A stretch of DNA of 64,000 bases from Streptomyces sp. NRRL F-4489 (GCF_001509485.1 NZ_LLZI01000265.1:1-64000), one strand, 5' to 3'. Numbered from the stretch's first letter, positions 1 through 8,514 are shown. The notes: a model not told the origin generated them from the sequence alone. Numbers and translations: made by a program.

Positions 1-36
1 CCGCCACCCCCCTGGCCGCGGCCAGGGGGGTGGCGG
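1..36. repeat. Perfect 36-base palindrome
   Basis: Bases 1-18 are the exact reverse complement of bases 19-36, with no loop and no mismatch; the centre is GGCCGCGGCC. It lies inside the apparent coding region of the truncated exported protein. It could form a cruciform, or may just reflect GC-rich Ala/Pro/Gly codons. Confidence 0.85.
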
Positions 37-100
37 CGCCCGCCGCGGCGGCGGCGAGCGCGGCGGCCAGGACGGTGCGCCGGGGCGCTGAGCTGGTCAT
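1..100 (-). CDS. N-terminus of an exported protein, cut by the window edge
   Basis: Reading leftwards from the ATG at 98-100, 33 codons are visible before the sequence ends. The peptide starts MTSSAPRRTVLAAALAAAAA and stays Ala-rich to the edge. A twin arginine directly followed by a hydrophobic Ala/Leu stretch is the layout of a Tat signal peptide, so the protein is probably exported folded, often with a cofactor. A G-rich ribosome-binding sequence (GGGGGA) lies about 9-14 bases before the ATG. The mature part is outside the window, so no function can be given. A perfect 36-base DNA palindrome covers its last visible codons. Confidence 0.5.
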   Translation of the reverse strand, partial: MTSSAPRRTVLAAALAAAAAGAATPLAAARGVA

Positions 101-407
101 ATCGGGTCCCCCAGTTGGATGCGGATGCGGATGTGGGTGGGGAGGAGGGTGATGGGGTGGCTGCTACGGGTCGGGGTCGGATGCGGTGGCTACTACGGTC
201 CGGCTGCGGTGTGGACGCGGTGGCTTGCGGCGCGGACGCGGCCGGACGTGTGCCGGGCATGCGCCCGGATCGCCGGATGGCTGCCGTGGCCGCCCGGGCC
301 ACCCCGGGTGGCTCAACTATGTCCCGTGCGGGCGGGCTTCGGAAGGCGGTGGGGGGCGCGTCGCGGGGGGAACATTGGTGTGGACCAGTGGCGCGTAGGC
401 TGGTGGG
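101..407. other. Divergent intergenic region with a G-quadruplex motif
   Basis: No convincing gene lies here. The + strand is very G-rich at 135-157, with four G runs of 3, 4, 3 and 4 bases separated by 1, 4 and 4 bases, which satisfies the usual G-quadruplex pattern. A possible -10 element (TAGGCT, 396-401) ends 6 bases before the ATG at 408, suggesting a leaderless start for the next gene; no good -35 was found at standard spacing. Confidence 0.45.
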
Positions 408-1004
408 ATGACCGCTGTCCCGGATCCTGTTCTGGTCTCGCTCGCCGCGCGGCTGCGCGCGCTCGCGCCGTCGTGCGGGCCGGTGCGGCTGGTCGCGGTG
501 GACGGGCACGCGGGGTCCGGGAAGAGCACCTTCGCCGGGCGGCTGGCGGAGGCGCTCGGCGGGGCGCCGGTGGTGCACACCGATGACCTGGCGACGCATG
601 AGGAGCTGTTCGCGTGGAGCGGGCGGTTCCGGGAGCAGGTGCTGGGGCCGCTGTCCCGGGGGGAGAGCGCGCGGTACGGGGTCTACGACTGGGTGTGCGG
701 GGAGTTCACCGCCGAGCGGGAGCTGGCGCCGGCGCCGGTGGTGCTGGTCGAGGGCGTGGGCACCGGCCGGTGGGCGCTGCGGCCGGCGCTCGCCTGCCTG
801 CTGTGGATGGAACTGGCGCGCGAGGATTCATGGGAACGGGGCCGACTCCGCGACGGCCCGGGCCTCTCGGCGTTCTGGAGTGGCTGGATTCCGGCGGAGC
901 GCGCGCACTTCGCGGCCGATCCCTCCCGCCCGTACGCCGATCTCCTGGTGCACCAGGGGAAGATGGGGTATGAGGTACGGGAGGGACCGGGCCATACCCA
1001 ATGA
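408..1004 (+). CDS. P-loop nucleoside/uridine kinase-like protein
   Basis: The 198-residue protein has a Walker A motif GHAGSGKST near residues 34-42, preceded by the hydrophobic strand VRLVAVDG, as in the uridine kinase/phosphoribulokinase branch of P-loop kinases. A DD pair near residue 58 and the strand VVLVEGVGTG near residue 110 fit the nucleoside-kinase fold. The family phosphorylates small molecules with ATP in the cytoplasm; the substrate cannot be read from the sequence. The ATG has no clear Shine-Dalgarno but has a -10-like TAGGCT six bases upstream, so it may be leaderless. It stands alone, divergent from the exported-protein gene and followed by a small-RNA candidate. Confidence 0.75.
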   Translation: MTAVPDPVLVSLAARLRALAPSCGPVRLVAVDGHAGSGKSTFAGRLAEALGGAPVVHTDDLATHEELFAWSGRFREQVLGPLSRGESARYGVYDWVCGEFTAERELAPAPVVLVEGVGTGRWALRPALACLLWMELAREDSWERGRLRDGPGLSAFWSGWIPAERAHFAADPSRPYADLLVHQGKMGYEVREGPGHTQ

Positions 1005-1091
1005 GCGGGCCCCGATTTAACCCTGCGTAGTCGGTTATGGCTGACACGCCGACAGTCTCCGACCGGGACCCGCCGAGTGCCCCAACTCGGC

Positions 1092-1121
1092 TTGACCTGG
1101 GGGGCGTACAGGACTTACGTT
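1092..1121 (+). promoter_or_regulatory. Predicted housekeeping promoter of the small RNA
   Basis: TTGACC (1092-1097) and TACGTT (1116-1121) are separated by 18 bases, a good match to the Streptomyces principal sigma-factor consensus. The predicted start point is near 1128, immediately before the structured RNA and 380 bases before the next protein gene. Confidence 0.6.
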
Positions 1122-1127
1122 CTCAAT

Positions 1128-1197
1128 GTGCGGTTCAACGGACCGCGCGCAGACGCGAAGCCCCCGGTTGTTCCCCCGTGATCGGGGGCTTCGTTCT
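1128..1197 (+). ncRNA. Probable small structured RNA ending in an intrinsic terminator
   Basis: About 70 bases follow a strong predicted promoter. They hold a small hairpin (GCGGT/ACCGC, about 1130-1146) and then an 11-bp perfect stem (1156-1166 with 1183-1193) closed by a 16-base loop containing CCCCC. The second stem is followed by TTCTG and has the form of a terminator. The short length and the C-rich loop recall the actinobacterial 6C RNA family, but the first loop is not C-rich, so I do not assign it. No open reading frame with protein-like composition fits. Alternatively it is an attenuated leader of the AAA ATPase gene starting at 1507. Confidence 0.5.
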
Positions 1198-1506
1198 GTG
1201 CAAAAACCCTACGGGCGCTGCCTCTTGACCGCGCGCTCCCCTCACCCAGGGTCACCGCCCTCTTCGCGCCGGTGCGCCCCCTGCCGCGCCCCCGCCACCG
1301 CCTCGTGCCGCCCTCTACGGCCCGCGCCGACCGCGCAGGTACGATGCGAGTCTGTGTCAGCCGCGGGACCGTTCCGGGGTGCGCGGCAGGGCAACTCCCG
1401 CCCGCCGCCCGCCGGTTCGGTACGGGCGTCAGGCGAAGGCCCGTGGCCCGCCGGCCGGCACACGTCCGGTGGTACACCACGGGGGGACGTTGTGTGGGGG
1501 GACGGG

Positions 1507-3429
1507 ATGGATGTCGGCGCTCAGGGTTCGCCCGCCCCGGCGGAACTCGCCTGGCTGCGCGCGGTCGACGCCTACACCGTGGGGGCCTACCCCCAGGCCG
1601 AGGAGGAGTTCCGGGCCGCCGTCCGGCTCGATCCGACGATGGCCGACGCCTGGCTCGGCCTGCACGCGCTGCGCGCCGACACCGCGATGGCCCTGCTGCG
1701 GATGCACCAGCACCGCGACCGCTTCGGTGAGCAGCGCGCCCGCCACCGCCGCGCCCTGAACTCCTGGTACTGGCTGGGCTGGTGGGTCCAGCCCGTCCTG
1801 GAGACCGGCCGCGATCTGCTGCTGGCGCACGCCTCGCACTGGCTCGACGGCCGCCACGTCGCCGAGCTGGACCAGGCGCTGGCCGGCTGCCCGCCGGTGG
1901 AGACCGACCCCCAGGTCCGCTTCCTGCACGCCTGCCGCGCGTATCTCGTCAAGGACTGGGACCAGCTCGTCCGGCACACCGAACCCCTCCTCGGCGACCC
2001 GGTGCTCGGCATCGAGGCGGGGCTGTTCGGCGGGATGGCGCGGGTCCGGCTGGAGATGTACGGGCAGGCCGAGCCGCTGCTGGCGACCGCGCTGATGCGG
2101 TGCCGCAGCGAGCAGCCGCAGCGCAAGGAGCTGCGGTACTGGCTCGCCCGCGCCTACGAGGGCACCGGCCGCAGCGCCGCCGCGCTCCCCCTCTACCGCG
2201 CCGTGCACCGGGTCGACCCGGCGTTCATGGACACCGCGGCGCGGCTGGCCGCGATCGCGGAGGCGGACGGGCTGGACGAGGGCACGGGCCTGGCCACGGT
2301 CCCCGCGCAGGGCCCGGCCCAGGAAGCCGGCGCGGATCTCGATCCGCTGGCGCCGCTGGACCCGGTGGACGGGCGGGAGCTGCTGATCACCGGGGACGTA
2401 CCGGGCCAGGGACCGGGCCCGGAGCCGGGGCCGCAGGCGTCCGGGCCGCCCGCCCGGGACGGAGGCCCGGCGGCCCGGGTGAAGACCACCGCGGCGGGCC
2501 GGCGCGGCGGGGAGCTGCTGCCGGCCGGGCCGGCCGATCCGGTGCTGCTGGAGAAGGCGCTGGCGGAGCTGGAGCGGATGGTCGGCATGGAGCCGGTCAA
2601 ACGGCACGTCCGGGCGCTCTCCGCGCAGCTGCGGATGGCCCGGCTGCGGGCCGGCCAGGGCCTGCCGGTGGCGCCCCCGAAGCGGCATTTCGTCTTCTCC
2701 GGACCGTCCGGCACGGGCAAGACCACGGTGGCGCGGATACTCGGCCGGGTCTTCTACGCGCTGGGGCTGCTCGGCGGCGACCATCTCGTGGAGGCCCAGC
2801 GGGCGGATCTGGTCGGCGAGTTCCTGGGCCAGACCGCGGTGAAGGCGAACGAGCTGATCGACTCGGCGCTGGGCGGGGTGCTCTTCGTCGACGAGGCGTA
2901 CAGCCTGTCCAACTCCGGTTACAGCAAGGGTGACGCGTACGGCGACGAGGCGCTTCAGGTGCTGCTGAAGCGGGCCGAGGACAACCGCGACCGGCTGGTG
3001 GTGATCCTGGCCGGCTATCCCGAGGGCATGGACCGGCTGCTGGCCGCCAATCCGGGGCTGTCCTCGCGGTTCACCAGCCGGGTCGACTTCCCCAGCTACC
3101 GGCCGCTGGAGCTGACGAAGATCGGCGAGGTGCTGGCCGCGGAGAACGGCGACCGCTGGGACGAGGAGGCCCGGGAGGAGCTGTGCAGCATCAACGGCCA
3201 TGTCGTCGAGCAGGGCTGGATCGACGAGCTGGGCAACGGCCGCTTCCTGCGCACCCTGTACGAGAAGAGCTGCGCCTACCGGGATCTGCGGCTGTCCACC
3301 TGGCCGGGCACCCCGACCCGGGACGACCTCGCCACGCTCCGGCTGCCGGATCTGATGCAGGCGTACGGAGAGGTGCTGTCGGGCCGGGGGCCGGATCCGC
3401 AGACGCCGCCGCGGGGGCTGGATCTGTAG
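1507..3429 (+). CDS. TPR and CbxX/CfqX-type AAA ATPase
   Basis: The 640-residue protein starts at an ATG preceded by GGGGGGACGGG. The reading frame is open further upstream, but that part (from 1126) is not protein-like and crosses the small-RNA hairpin. The N-terminal third has TPR-like helical repeats (Ala/Leu-rich, with WLGL and YWLARAYEGTGRS blocks). A Pro/Gly-rich linker follows near residues 280-345. The C-terminal AAA module carries Walker A GPSGTGKTT (near residue 400), Walker B VLFVDEAYS (near residue 460) and a sensor segment RLVVILAGYPEGM. TPR plus CbxX/CfqX AAA is also the design of EccA, the cytosolic ATPase of type VII secretion, but no other ESX genes lie here. It probably remodels a protein complex; the partner is unknown. 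Confidence 0.85.
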   Translation: MDVGAQGSPAPAELAWLRAVDAYTVGAYPQAEEEFRAAVRLDPTMADAWLGLHALRADTAMALLRMHQHRDRFGEQRARHRRALNSWYWLGWWVQPVLETGRDLLLAHASHWLDGRHVAELDQALAGCPPVETDPQVRFLHACRAYLVKDWDQLVRHTEPLLGDPVLGIEAGLFGGMARVRLEMYGQAEPLLATALMRCRSEQPQRKELRYWLARAYEGTGRSAAALPLYRAVHRVDPAFMDTAARLAAIAEADGLDEGTGLATVPAQGPAQEAGADLDPLAPLDPVDGRELLITGDVPGQGPGPEPGPQASGPPARDGGPAARVKTTAAGRRGGELLPAGPADPVLLEKALAELERMVGMEPVKRHVRALSAQLRMARLRAGQGLPVAPPKRHFVFSGPSGTGKTTVARILGRVFYALGLLGGDHLVEAQRADLVGEFLGQTAVKANELIDSALGGVLFVDEAYSLSNSGYSKGDAYGDEALQVLLKRAEDNRDRLVVILAGYPEGMDRLLAANPGLSSRFTSRVDFPSYRPLELTKIGEVLAAENGDRWDEEAREELCSINGHVVEQGWIDELGNGRFLRTLYEKSCAYRDLRLSTWPGTPTRDDLATLRLPDLMQAYGEVLSGRGPDPQTPPRGLDL

Positions 3430-3462
3430 GACGGGGGCCGTGCGGGCGGCCGTAACGACCCG

Positions 3463-3498
3463 TAGGGGGCGCGCCGTTCGTCGCGGCGCGCCCCCCTA
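3463..3498. terminator. Bidirectional terminator hairpin
   Basis: TAGGGGGCGCGCCG (3463-3476) pairs with 3484-3498 with a single bulged C. It sits between the converging AAA ATPase gene and the CNNM-domain gene and can end both transcripts. Confidence 0.7.
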
Positions 3499-3540
3499 TG
3501 GGCCGTCAGCCCAGCCGTCAGGCACCGGTCGTTCCGGCCG

Positions 3541-4719
3541 TCAGCCCGCCATCGCCGGATCCGGGTCCTCCGCGCTCAGCGGCTTCTGCGGGTGCGGCGC
3601 GTCGGGCTTCCCGGCGGCAGGCGCGTCGGCCGGGCCGGCCGCGGAGCCGTTCGCCGGGCCGGGGACCGCCTCCGGCCCCACCCCCGCCGCCGTCCGGTGC
3701 GCCGGGTCGCGGACCTCGCCGACCAGCATCTCCAGGACGTCCTCCAGCGCGACCAGGCCGAGCACCCTGCCCGTGGCGTCGGCGACCGCGGCCAGGTGAG
3801 AGGCGGCCCGGCGCATCGCGGTCAGCGCGTCATCCAGCGGGAGTTCGGCGCGCAGGGTGGCCATCGGGTGCCAGATCCGCTGCGGTACGGCCCGGTCCCG
3901 TTCCTCCAGGTCCAGGACGTCCTTGACGTGGAGGTAGCCCATGTAGGCGCCGCCCGGCGCGCAGACCGGGAAGCGGGAGTAGCCGGTCCGCACGGTCAGC
4001 TCCTCGACCTGGCGGGGGGTCACCGACGGATCGACGGTGATCAGCCCGGCGGGGTCGAGGAGGACGTCGGTGACCGGGCGGCTGCCCAGTTCCAGGGCGT
4101 CGGAGAGCCGCTCCTGCTCGGCCGGGTCGAGCAGGCCCGCCTGGCCGGAGTCCTCGACGAGGTGGGTGAGCTGCTCGCTGGTGAAGACCGCCTCCACCTC
4201 GTCCTTGGGCTCGACGCCGAAGAGCCGCAGCACCCCGCGGGCCAGCGCGCCGAGCAGCGCGGTGACCGGGCGGCAGAGCCGGGCGAAGGCGACCAGCCCG
4301 GGGCTGAACCACAGGGCGGTCTTCTCGGGGTCGGCCATCGCGAGGTTCTTGGGGACCATCTCGCCGATGACGAGGTGGAGGAAGACCACCAGGGCCAGGG
4401 CGATGGCGTAGCCGAGCGGGTGGACCAGGGCCGCGGGCAGGTGGACCGCCGCGAAGAGCGGTTCCAGCAGGCGCGCGACGGTCGGTTCGGCGACCGCGCC
4501 GAGGGTCAGGGAGCAGATGGTGATGCCGAACTGGGCGGCGGCCATCATCCGCGGGAGGTTCTCCAGGCCGTGCAGCACCCGGCGGGCCCGTTTGGAGCCC
4601 GTCAGGGCGAGCGGTTCGATCTGGCTGCGGCGGACCGAGACCAGGGCGAACTCGGCGCCGACGAAGAAGCCGTTGGCGAGCACGAGCAGGACCGCGAAGA
4701 GCAGCTGGGCGACGGTCAC
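3541..4719 (-). CDS. CNNM/CBS-domain membrane protein (hemolysin C family), second of a pair
   Basis: The 392-residue protein starts at a GTG (4717-4719) that overlaps the stop codon of the upstream paralogue by four bases (GTGA), so the two are translationally coupled. The N-terminal CNNM (DUF21) domain has about four membrane segments, including LVLANGFFVGAEFALVSVRRS and the family signature IGEMVPKNLAM near residue 115. Two CBS motifs follow at about residues 205-325 (RFPVCAPGGAYMGYLHVKDVL and GRVLGLVALEDVLEMLVGEV). The tail is Pro/Ala-rich and, unlike the upstream copy, lacks the C-terminal CorC_HlyC domain. Family members are linked to Mg2+/Co2+ transport or homeostasis and probably bind adenine nucleotides at the CBS pair; ion and direction are not known here. 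Confidence 0.88.
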   Translation of the reverse strand: MTVAQLLFAVLLVLANGFFVGAEFALVSVRRSQIEPLALTGSKRARRVLHGLENLPRMMAAAQFGITICSLTLGAVAEPTVARLLEPLFAAVHLPAALVHPLGYAIALALVVFLHLVIGEMVPKNLAMADPEKTALWFSPGLVAFARLCRPVTALLGALARGVLRLFGVEPKDEVEAVFTSEQLTHLVEDSGQAGLLDPAEQERLSDALELGSRPVTDVLLDPAGLITVDPSVTPRQVEELTVRTGYSRFPVCAPGGAYMGYLHVKDVLDLEERDRAVPQRIWHPMATLRAELPLDDALTAMRRAASHLAAVADATGRVLGLVALEDVLEMLVGEVRDPAHRTAAGVGPEAVPGPANGSAAGPADAPAAGKPDAPHPQKPLSAEDPDPAMAG

Positions 4720-6083
4720 CGGGCCACCTCCGCACCGGCGCCGACCCGTTCGCGGGCGGCCTCGGGGACCGCGGCGGCGGGCGCCAGCCGGACCAGCCGT
4801 ATCCGCTCGGCGCGGTGGTGGGCGACCAGCCGCACCCGCAGCCGCCAGCCGTCCAGTTCCGCGGTGTCGCCCGGGGCCGGGATCCGGCCGAGTATGTGGG
4901 CGACCAGTCCGGCGACGGTCTCGTACGGGCCCTCGGGGGCCTCCAGGCCGATCCGGCGCAGGGTGTCGACGCGGCAGCCGCCGTCGGCGTCCCAGGCGGG
5001 GCGGCCGTCCTCGGGCGGGGCCTGGCCGAGTTCGGGCAGGGCGGCCCGGTCGTGCTCGTCGCGGACCTCGCCGACGAGTTCCTCGATGATGTCCTCCAGC
5101 GTCACCACACCGGCGGTGCCGCCGTACTCGTCGACGACCACGGCGATCGGCTGCTCGCTGCGGAGCCGTTCCAGCAGCGGCTGCACCGGCAGCGTCTCGG
5201 GCACCAGCAGCGGCGGCACCGCGATCCGGGCGGCCGGGGTGCGCAGCCGCTCCTCGGCGGGGACGGCCAGCGCGTCCTTGAGGTGCACCATGCCGACGAT
5301 CTCGTCCAGGCGGGTGCGGTAGACGGGGAAGCGGGACAGGCCGGTGGCGCGGGTGAGGTTGACGACGTCCTCGGCGGTGGCGTTCGCCTGGAGGGCGCTG
5401 ACCCGTACGCGGGGCGTCATGACGTTCTCCGCGGTGAGGTCGCCGAGCGAGAGGGTGCGGACGAAGAGGTCCGCGGTGTCCTGCTCGATGGCGCCGGCCC
5501 GGGCGGAGTGGCGGGCCAGCGAGACCAGCTCGCCGGGGGTGCGGGCGGAGGCCAGTTCGTCGGCCGGCTCCACGCCGAGGGCGCGGACGAGGCGGTTGGC
5601 GACGGTGTTCAGCAGGGTGATGACCGGCCGGAAGAAGCGGGAGAACGCGTCCTGCGGGCCGGCGACGAAGCGGGCGACCTGGAGCGGCTTGGAGACCGCC
5701 CAGTTCTTGGGGACCAGTTCGCCGACGACCATCTGGACGGCGGAGGCCACCAGCATGCCGATGACGACCGCGATGCCCGGGACGGCGCCCTCGGGCAGGC
5801 CGGTGGCGCGCAGCGGTCCGGACAGCAGGGCGGCCAGCGCGGGCTCGGCGAGCATACCGACCACCAAGGAGGTGATGGTGATGCCGAGTTGGGTGCCGGA
5901 GAGCTGGAAGGAGAGTTCCCGCAGGGCGGCGACGACGGTGCGGGCCCGGCGGTCGCCGCCGTCCGCGGCCCGTTCGGCGTCCGCCTTCTCGACGGTGACG
6001 AGTCCGAACTCGGCGGCCACGAAGAAGCCGTTGGCCAGGATCAGCACGAGTGCCGCGAGAAGCAGCAGCAGGGGGCCGGTCAT
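4716..6083 (-). CDS. CNNM/CBS/CorC-domain membrane protein (hemolysin C family), first of a pair
   Basis: This 455-residue protein shows the full family plan. A CNNM membrane domain spans about residues 1-190 (LILANGFFVAAEFGLVTVEKA, VGELVPKNWAVSKP). Two CBS motifs cover about 210-335, ending in IAVVVDEYGGTAGVVTLEDIIEELVGEV in short overlapping blocks. A CorC_HlyC domain follows at about 350-430. Family members sit in the cytoplasmic membrane and are implicated in divalent-cation homeostasis. The downstream copy starts inside this gene's stop codon. About 170 bases of GC-rich sequence without clear signals separate it from the PH-domain gene upstream. Confidence 0.9.
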   Translation of the reverse strand: MTGPLLLLLAALVLILANGFFVAAEFGLVTVEKADAERAADGGDRRARTVVAALRELSFQLSGTQLGITITSLVVGMLAEPALAALLSGPLRATGLPEGAVPGIAVVIGMLVASAVQMVVGELVPKNWAVSKPLQVARFVAGPQDAFSRFFRPVITLLNTVANRLVRALGVEPADELASARTPGELVSLARHSARAGAIEQDTADLFVRTLSLGDLTAENVMTPRVRVSALQANATAEDVVNLTRATGLSRFPVYRTRLDEIVGMVHLKDALAVPAEERLRTPAARIAVPPLLVPETLPVQPLLERLRSEQPIAVVVDEYGGTAGVVTLEDIIEELVGEVRDEHDRAALPELGQAPPEDGRPAWDADGGCRVDTLRRIGLEAPEGPYETVAGLVAHILGRIPAPGDTAELDGWRLRVRLVAHHRAERIRLVRLAPAAAVPEAARERVGAGAEVAR

Positions 6084-6257
6084 GCCGCCGCCTCCGTGGG
6101 GTGCGGGGGTCGGGGAGGGGCGGCGCAGGTACTACAGGACGATCCGTCCATTGCCGGAGGGAGTCACTCCTCGGGTTGTCGGGTCCCCATGGGCGGGGCG
6201 GGGCGCGGGTGCGCTCCGGAGAACAGAGTAAACAGCGGGGCCCGCGTTGGGGCAGGG

Positions 6258-6728
6258 TCAGCCCGCCGTGTGGTCGACGGCACCGTGGATCTCGGCGAGG
6301 TCGCGCAGCGCGCGGGCGTCGCGGATGGCCTGGTCGCGGGCGATACCGGGCTGGATGCCCATCGCGGGCAGGCTGGTGCCGTCGGCGAGGTCCAGATGGA
6401 CCCACGGGTCGCCGGCGCGGAGGTTGACGCGCAGGACCTGGGCCCAGGCGAGTTCGCGGCGGGTGGTGAGGTTGACGACCGTGACGCCCTCCTGCCGCGC
6501 GACCACCTTGGGGCGGCTGAGCAGCAGGAGGACGGCGCCGATGAGGACGCCGGTGCCGACGAAGCTGATCCGTTCGCCGCCGCTGAGCTCCGGCAGCAGC
6601 AGCGCGACCGCGGTGATGGCGGCGAGCTGGGCGATGCCGACGGTGTACAGGACGGCCCGGGTGCGGGTCGGCCGGAAGGTCACCGGGAGGGCGGGCAGCG
6701 GGGAATCGGGGGTCGCGGGCGCGGACAC
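6258..6728 (-). CDS. Small membrane protein with a bacterial PH-like domain
   Basis: The 156-residue protein (GTG start) has two hydrophobic segments at about residues 27-48 and 55-72. These are followed by a soluble domain with GVTVVNLTTRRELAWAQVLRVNL and WVHLDLADG, the pattern of bacterial PH (bPH) domains. It is the last gene of the rib-his run, about 40 bases after hisG on the same strand. The family has no settled function; membrane anchoring with a cytoplasmic PH-like fold is what can be said. The location is probably syntenic rather than functional. Confidence 0.75.
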   Translation of the reverse strand: MSAPATPDSPLPALPVTFRPTRTRAVLYTVGIAQLAAITAVALLLPELSGGERISFVGTGVLIGAVLLLLSRPKVVARQEGVTVVNLTTRRELAWAQVLRVNLRAGDPWVHLDLADGTSLPAMGIQPGIARDQAIRDARALRDLAEIHGAVDHTAG

Positions 6729-6768
6729 GTGGCGGTCTTCCGTGGGTGCGGCGGTGGGCGGACGGGGG

Positions 6769-7617
6769 TCAGAGCCGGCAGGCGTGGATGCCGGTGGTCA
6801 GGATCGCGCGGGCGCCGAGGTCGTAGAGCTCGTCCATGATGCGCTGGGCGTCCTTGGAGGGGACCATGGAGCGGACCGCGACCCAGCCTTCGTGGTGCAG
6901 CGGGGAGACGGTCGGGGACTCCAGGCCCGGGGTGAGCGCCACGGCCTTCTCGACGTGCTCGACCCGGATGTCGTAATCCATCATGACGTACCGGCGGGCC
7001 ACCAGGACACCCTGCATACGGCGCAGGAACTGGCGGACCTTCGGGTCGTCGTCCGGGGCGCCGGTGCCGCGGATGACCACGGCCTCGGAGGTGAGGATCG
7101 GCTCGCCGATGATCTCCAGGCCGGCGTTGCGCAGTGTGGTGCCGGTCTCCACGACGTCCGCGATGATCTCGGCGACGCCGAGCTGGATGGCGGTCTCCAC
7201 CGCGCCGTCGAGGTGGACGACGGAGGCGTCCACGCCGTGGTCCGCGAGGTGCTTGGAGACCAGGCCGGAGAAGGACGTGGCGATGGTCATCCCGCCGAAC
7301 TCGCTGACGTCCTTGGCGGTGCCGGGGCGGGTGGCGTAGCGGAAGGTGGAGCCGGCGAAGCCGAGCTGGAGGATCTCCTCGGCCGGCGAGCCGGAGTCCA
7401 GCAGCAGGTCGCGGCCGGTGATGCCGATGTCGAGCTTGCCGGAGCCGACGTAGACCGCGATGTCGCGGGGGCGGAGGAAGAAGAACTCGACCTCGTTCTC
7501 GGCGTCGACCAGGACCAGTTCGCGGCGGTCCTTGCGCTGGCGGTACCCGGCCTCATGGAGCATCGCCGACGCAGGCTCGGACAGTGAACCCTTGTTGGGG
7601 ACAGCGATGCGCAGCAT
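6769..7617 (-). CDS. hisG: ATP phosphoribosyltransferase, long form
   Basis: HisG catalyses the first step of histidine synthesis, joining ATP and PRPP to make phosphoribosyl-ATP. The 282-residue length fits the long, hexameric form that carries its own C-terminal regulatory domain and needs no HisZ. Visible landmarks are the N-terminus MLRIAVPNKGSLSEPASAML, the segment LDIGITGRDLLLDSG near residue 60, and the PRPP-binding region EIIADVVETGTTLRNAGLE near residue 155. The C-terminal about 75 residues match the ACT-like histidine feedback domain. The ATG is preceded by AAAGGAAA. hisE lies 54 bases upstream on the same strand, so steps 1 and 2 of the pathway are probably co-transcribed. Confidence 0.97.
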   Translation of the reverse strand: MLRIAVPNKGSLSEPASAMLHEAGYRQRKDRRELVLVDAENEVEFFFLRPRDIAVYVGSGKLDIGITGRDLLLDSGSPAEEILQLGFAGSTFRYATRPGTAKDVSEFGGMTIATSFSGLVSKHLADHGVDASVVHLDGAVETAIQLGVAEIIADVVETGTTLRNAGLEIIGEPILTSEAVVIRGTGAPDDDPKVRQFLRRMQGVLVARRYVMMDYDIRVEHVEKAVALTPGLESPTVSPLHHEGWVAVRSMVPSKDAQRIMDELYDLGARAILTTGIHACRL

Positions 7618-7671
7618 GGGAGCGATTTCCTTTGCAGGTAAGGGAGTTCGGTGGGTACGGGGGGCGGGTGG

Positions 7672-7944
7672 TCAGAGGTGGGCGTAGACGGCGTCGAGGG
7701 AGATGCCCTTGGCGACCATCAGGACCTGGAGGTGGTAGAGGAGCTGGGAGATCTCCTCGGCGGCGGCGTCGTCGGACTCGTGCTCCGCGGCCATCCACAC
7801 CTCGGCGGCCTCCTCGACGATCTTCTTGCCGATCGAATGGACACCGGCCTGCACCAGCTCGGCGGTGCGGGAGGTGGCGGGGTCGCCGGTGGCGGCCTTC
7901 TGCTGGAGCTCGGCGAAGAGCTCCTCGAACGTCTTCTTGGACAT
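7672..7944 (-). CDS. hisE: Phosphoribosyl-ATP pyrophosphohydrolase
   Basis: HisE removes pyrophosphate from phosphoribosyl-ATP, the second step of histidine synthesis. The 90-residue all-helical protein begins [18 protein letters not shown] and contains the MazG-like metal-binding blocks [13 protein letters not shown] and the acidic segment [21 protein letters not shown]. It is a stand-alone HisE, as is usual in actinobacteria, not fused to HisI. It follows ribH by about 34 bases and precedes hisG, so it joins the riboflavin run to the histidine pair. Confidence 0.96.
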   Translation of the reverse strand: MSKKTFEELFAELQQKAATGDPATSRTAELVQAGVHSIGKKIVEEAAEVWMAAEHESDDAAAEEISQLLYHLQVLMVAKGISLDAVYAHL

Positions 7945-7978
7945 GATGCCGCCTACCCTACGCGGTCGCCCCCTTCCG

Positions 7979-8464
7979 TCAGCGCCAGGGCTCGGCGACG
8001 GTCCGCAGCGTGGCGGCGGTGGCGACGGCCGCGGTGACCGCTTCGTGGCCCTTGTCCTCGGCGGAGCCGGGCAGGCCGGCGCGGTCCAGCGCCTGGCCCT
8101 CGGTGTCGCAGGTCAGCACGCCGAAGCCGATCGGGACGCCGGTGTCCACCGCGACCTGGGTCAGGCCGTGGGTGACGCCCTGGCAGACGTAGTCGAAGTG
8201 CGGGGTGCCGCCGCGGATGACCACGCCGAGCGCGACCACCGCGTCGTAGCCGCGGCCGGCCAGGACCTTGGCGACGACCGGCAGCTCGAAGGTGCCGGGC
8301 ACCCGCAGCAGCGTCGGCTCGTCGATGCCCAGCTCGGTCAGGGCGCGCAGCGCGCCGTCCACCAGGCCGTCCATGACCTGCTGGTGCCACTGCGCGGCGA
8401 TGACGGCCACCCGCAGGTCGCCGCAGTTCTTCACGGTCAGTTCGGGTGCGCCCTTGCCGCTCAT
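7979..8464 (-). CDS. ribH: 6,7-dimethyl-8-ribityllumazine synthase
   Basis: RibH condenses the 5-amino-6-ribitylaminouracil intermediate with 3,4-dihydroxy-2-butanone 4-phosphate to form lumazine, the penultimate riboflavin step. The 161-residue protein shows the family landmarks [13 protein letters not shown] near residue 18, [15 protein letters not shown] near 55, the loop [17 protein letters not shown] with its catalytic His near 89, and [15 protein letters not shown] near 115. Bacterial enzymes assemble into pentamers or 60-subunit capsids. It is the last rib gene of the operon, with hisE next. Confidence 0.97.
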   Translation of the reverse strand: MSGKGAPELTVKNCGDLRVAVIAAQWHQQVMDGLVDGALRALTELGIDEPTLLRVPGTFELPVVAKVLAGRGYDAVVALGVVIRGGTPHFDYVCQGVTHGLTQVAVDTGVPIGFGVLTCDTEGQALDRAGLPGSAEDKGHEAVTAAVATAATLRTVAEPWR

Positions 8465-8514
8465 GCTTCTCCTCGTACGGGTGATGTGCCGGTGGCCGGC
8501 TGACGGGGTGGTGG

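Noticed and set aside
1126..1506. An upstream extension of the AAA ATPase gene in the same frame
   Set aside because: It is not protein-like, crosses the small-RNA terminator hairpin, and a good ribosome-binding sequence precedes the ATG at 1507.
1507..3429. The AAA ATPase as evidence for a type VII secretion (ESX) locus
   Set aside because: No EccB, EccC, EccD, EsxA/B or mycosin gene is in the window; the architecture alone is not enough.
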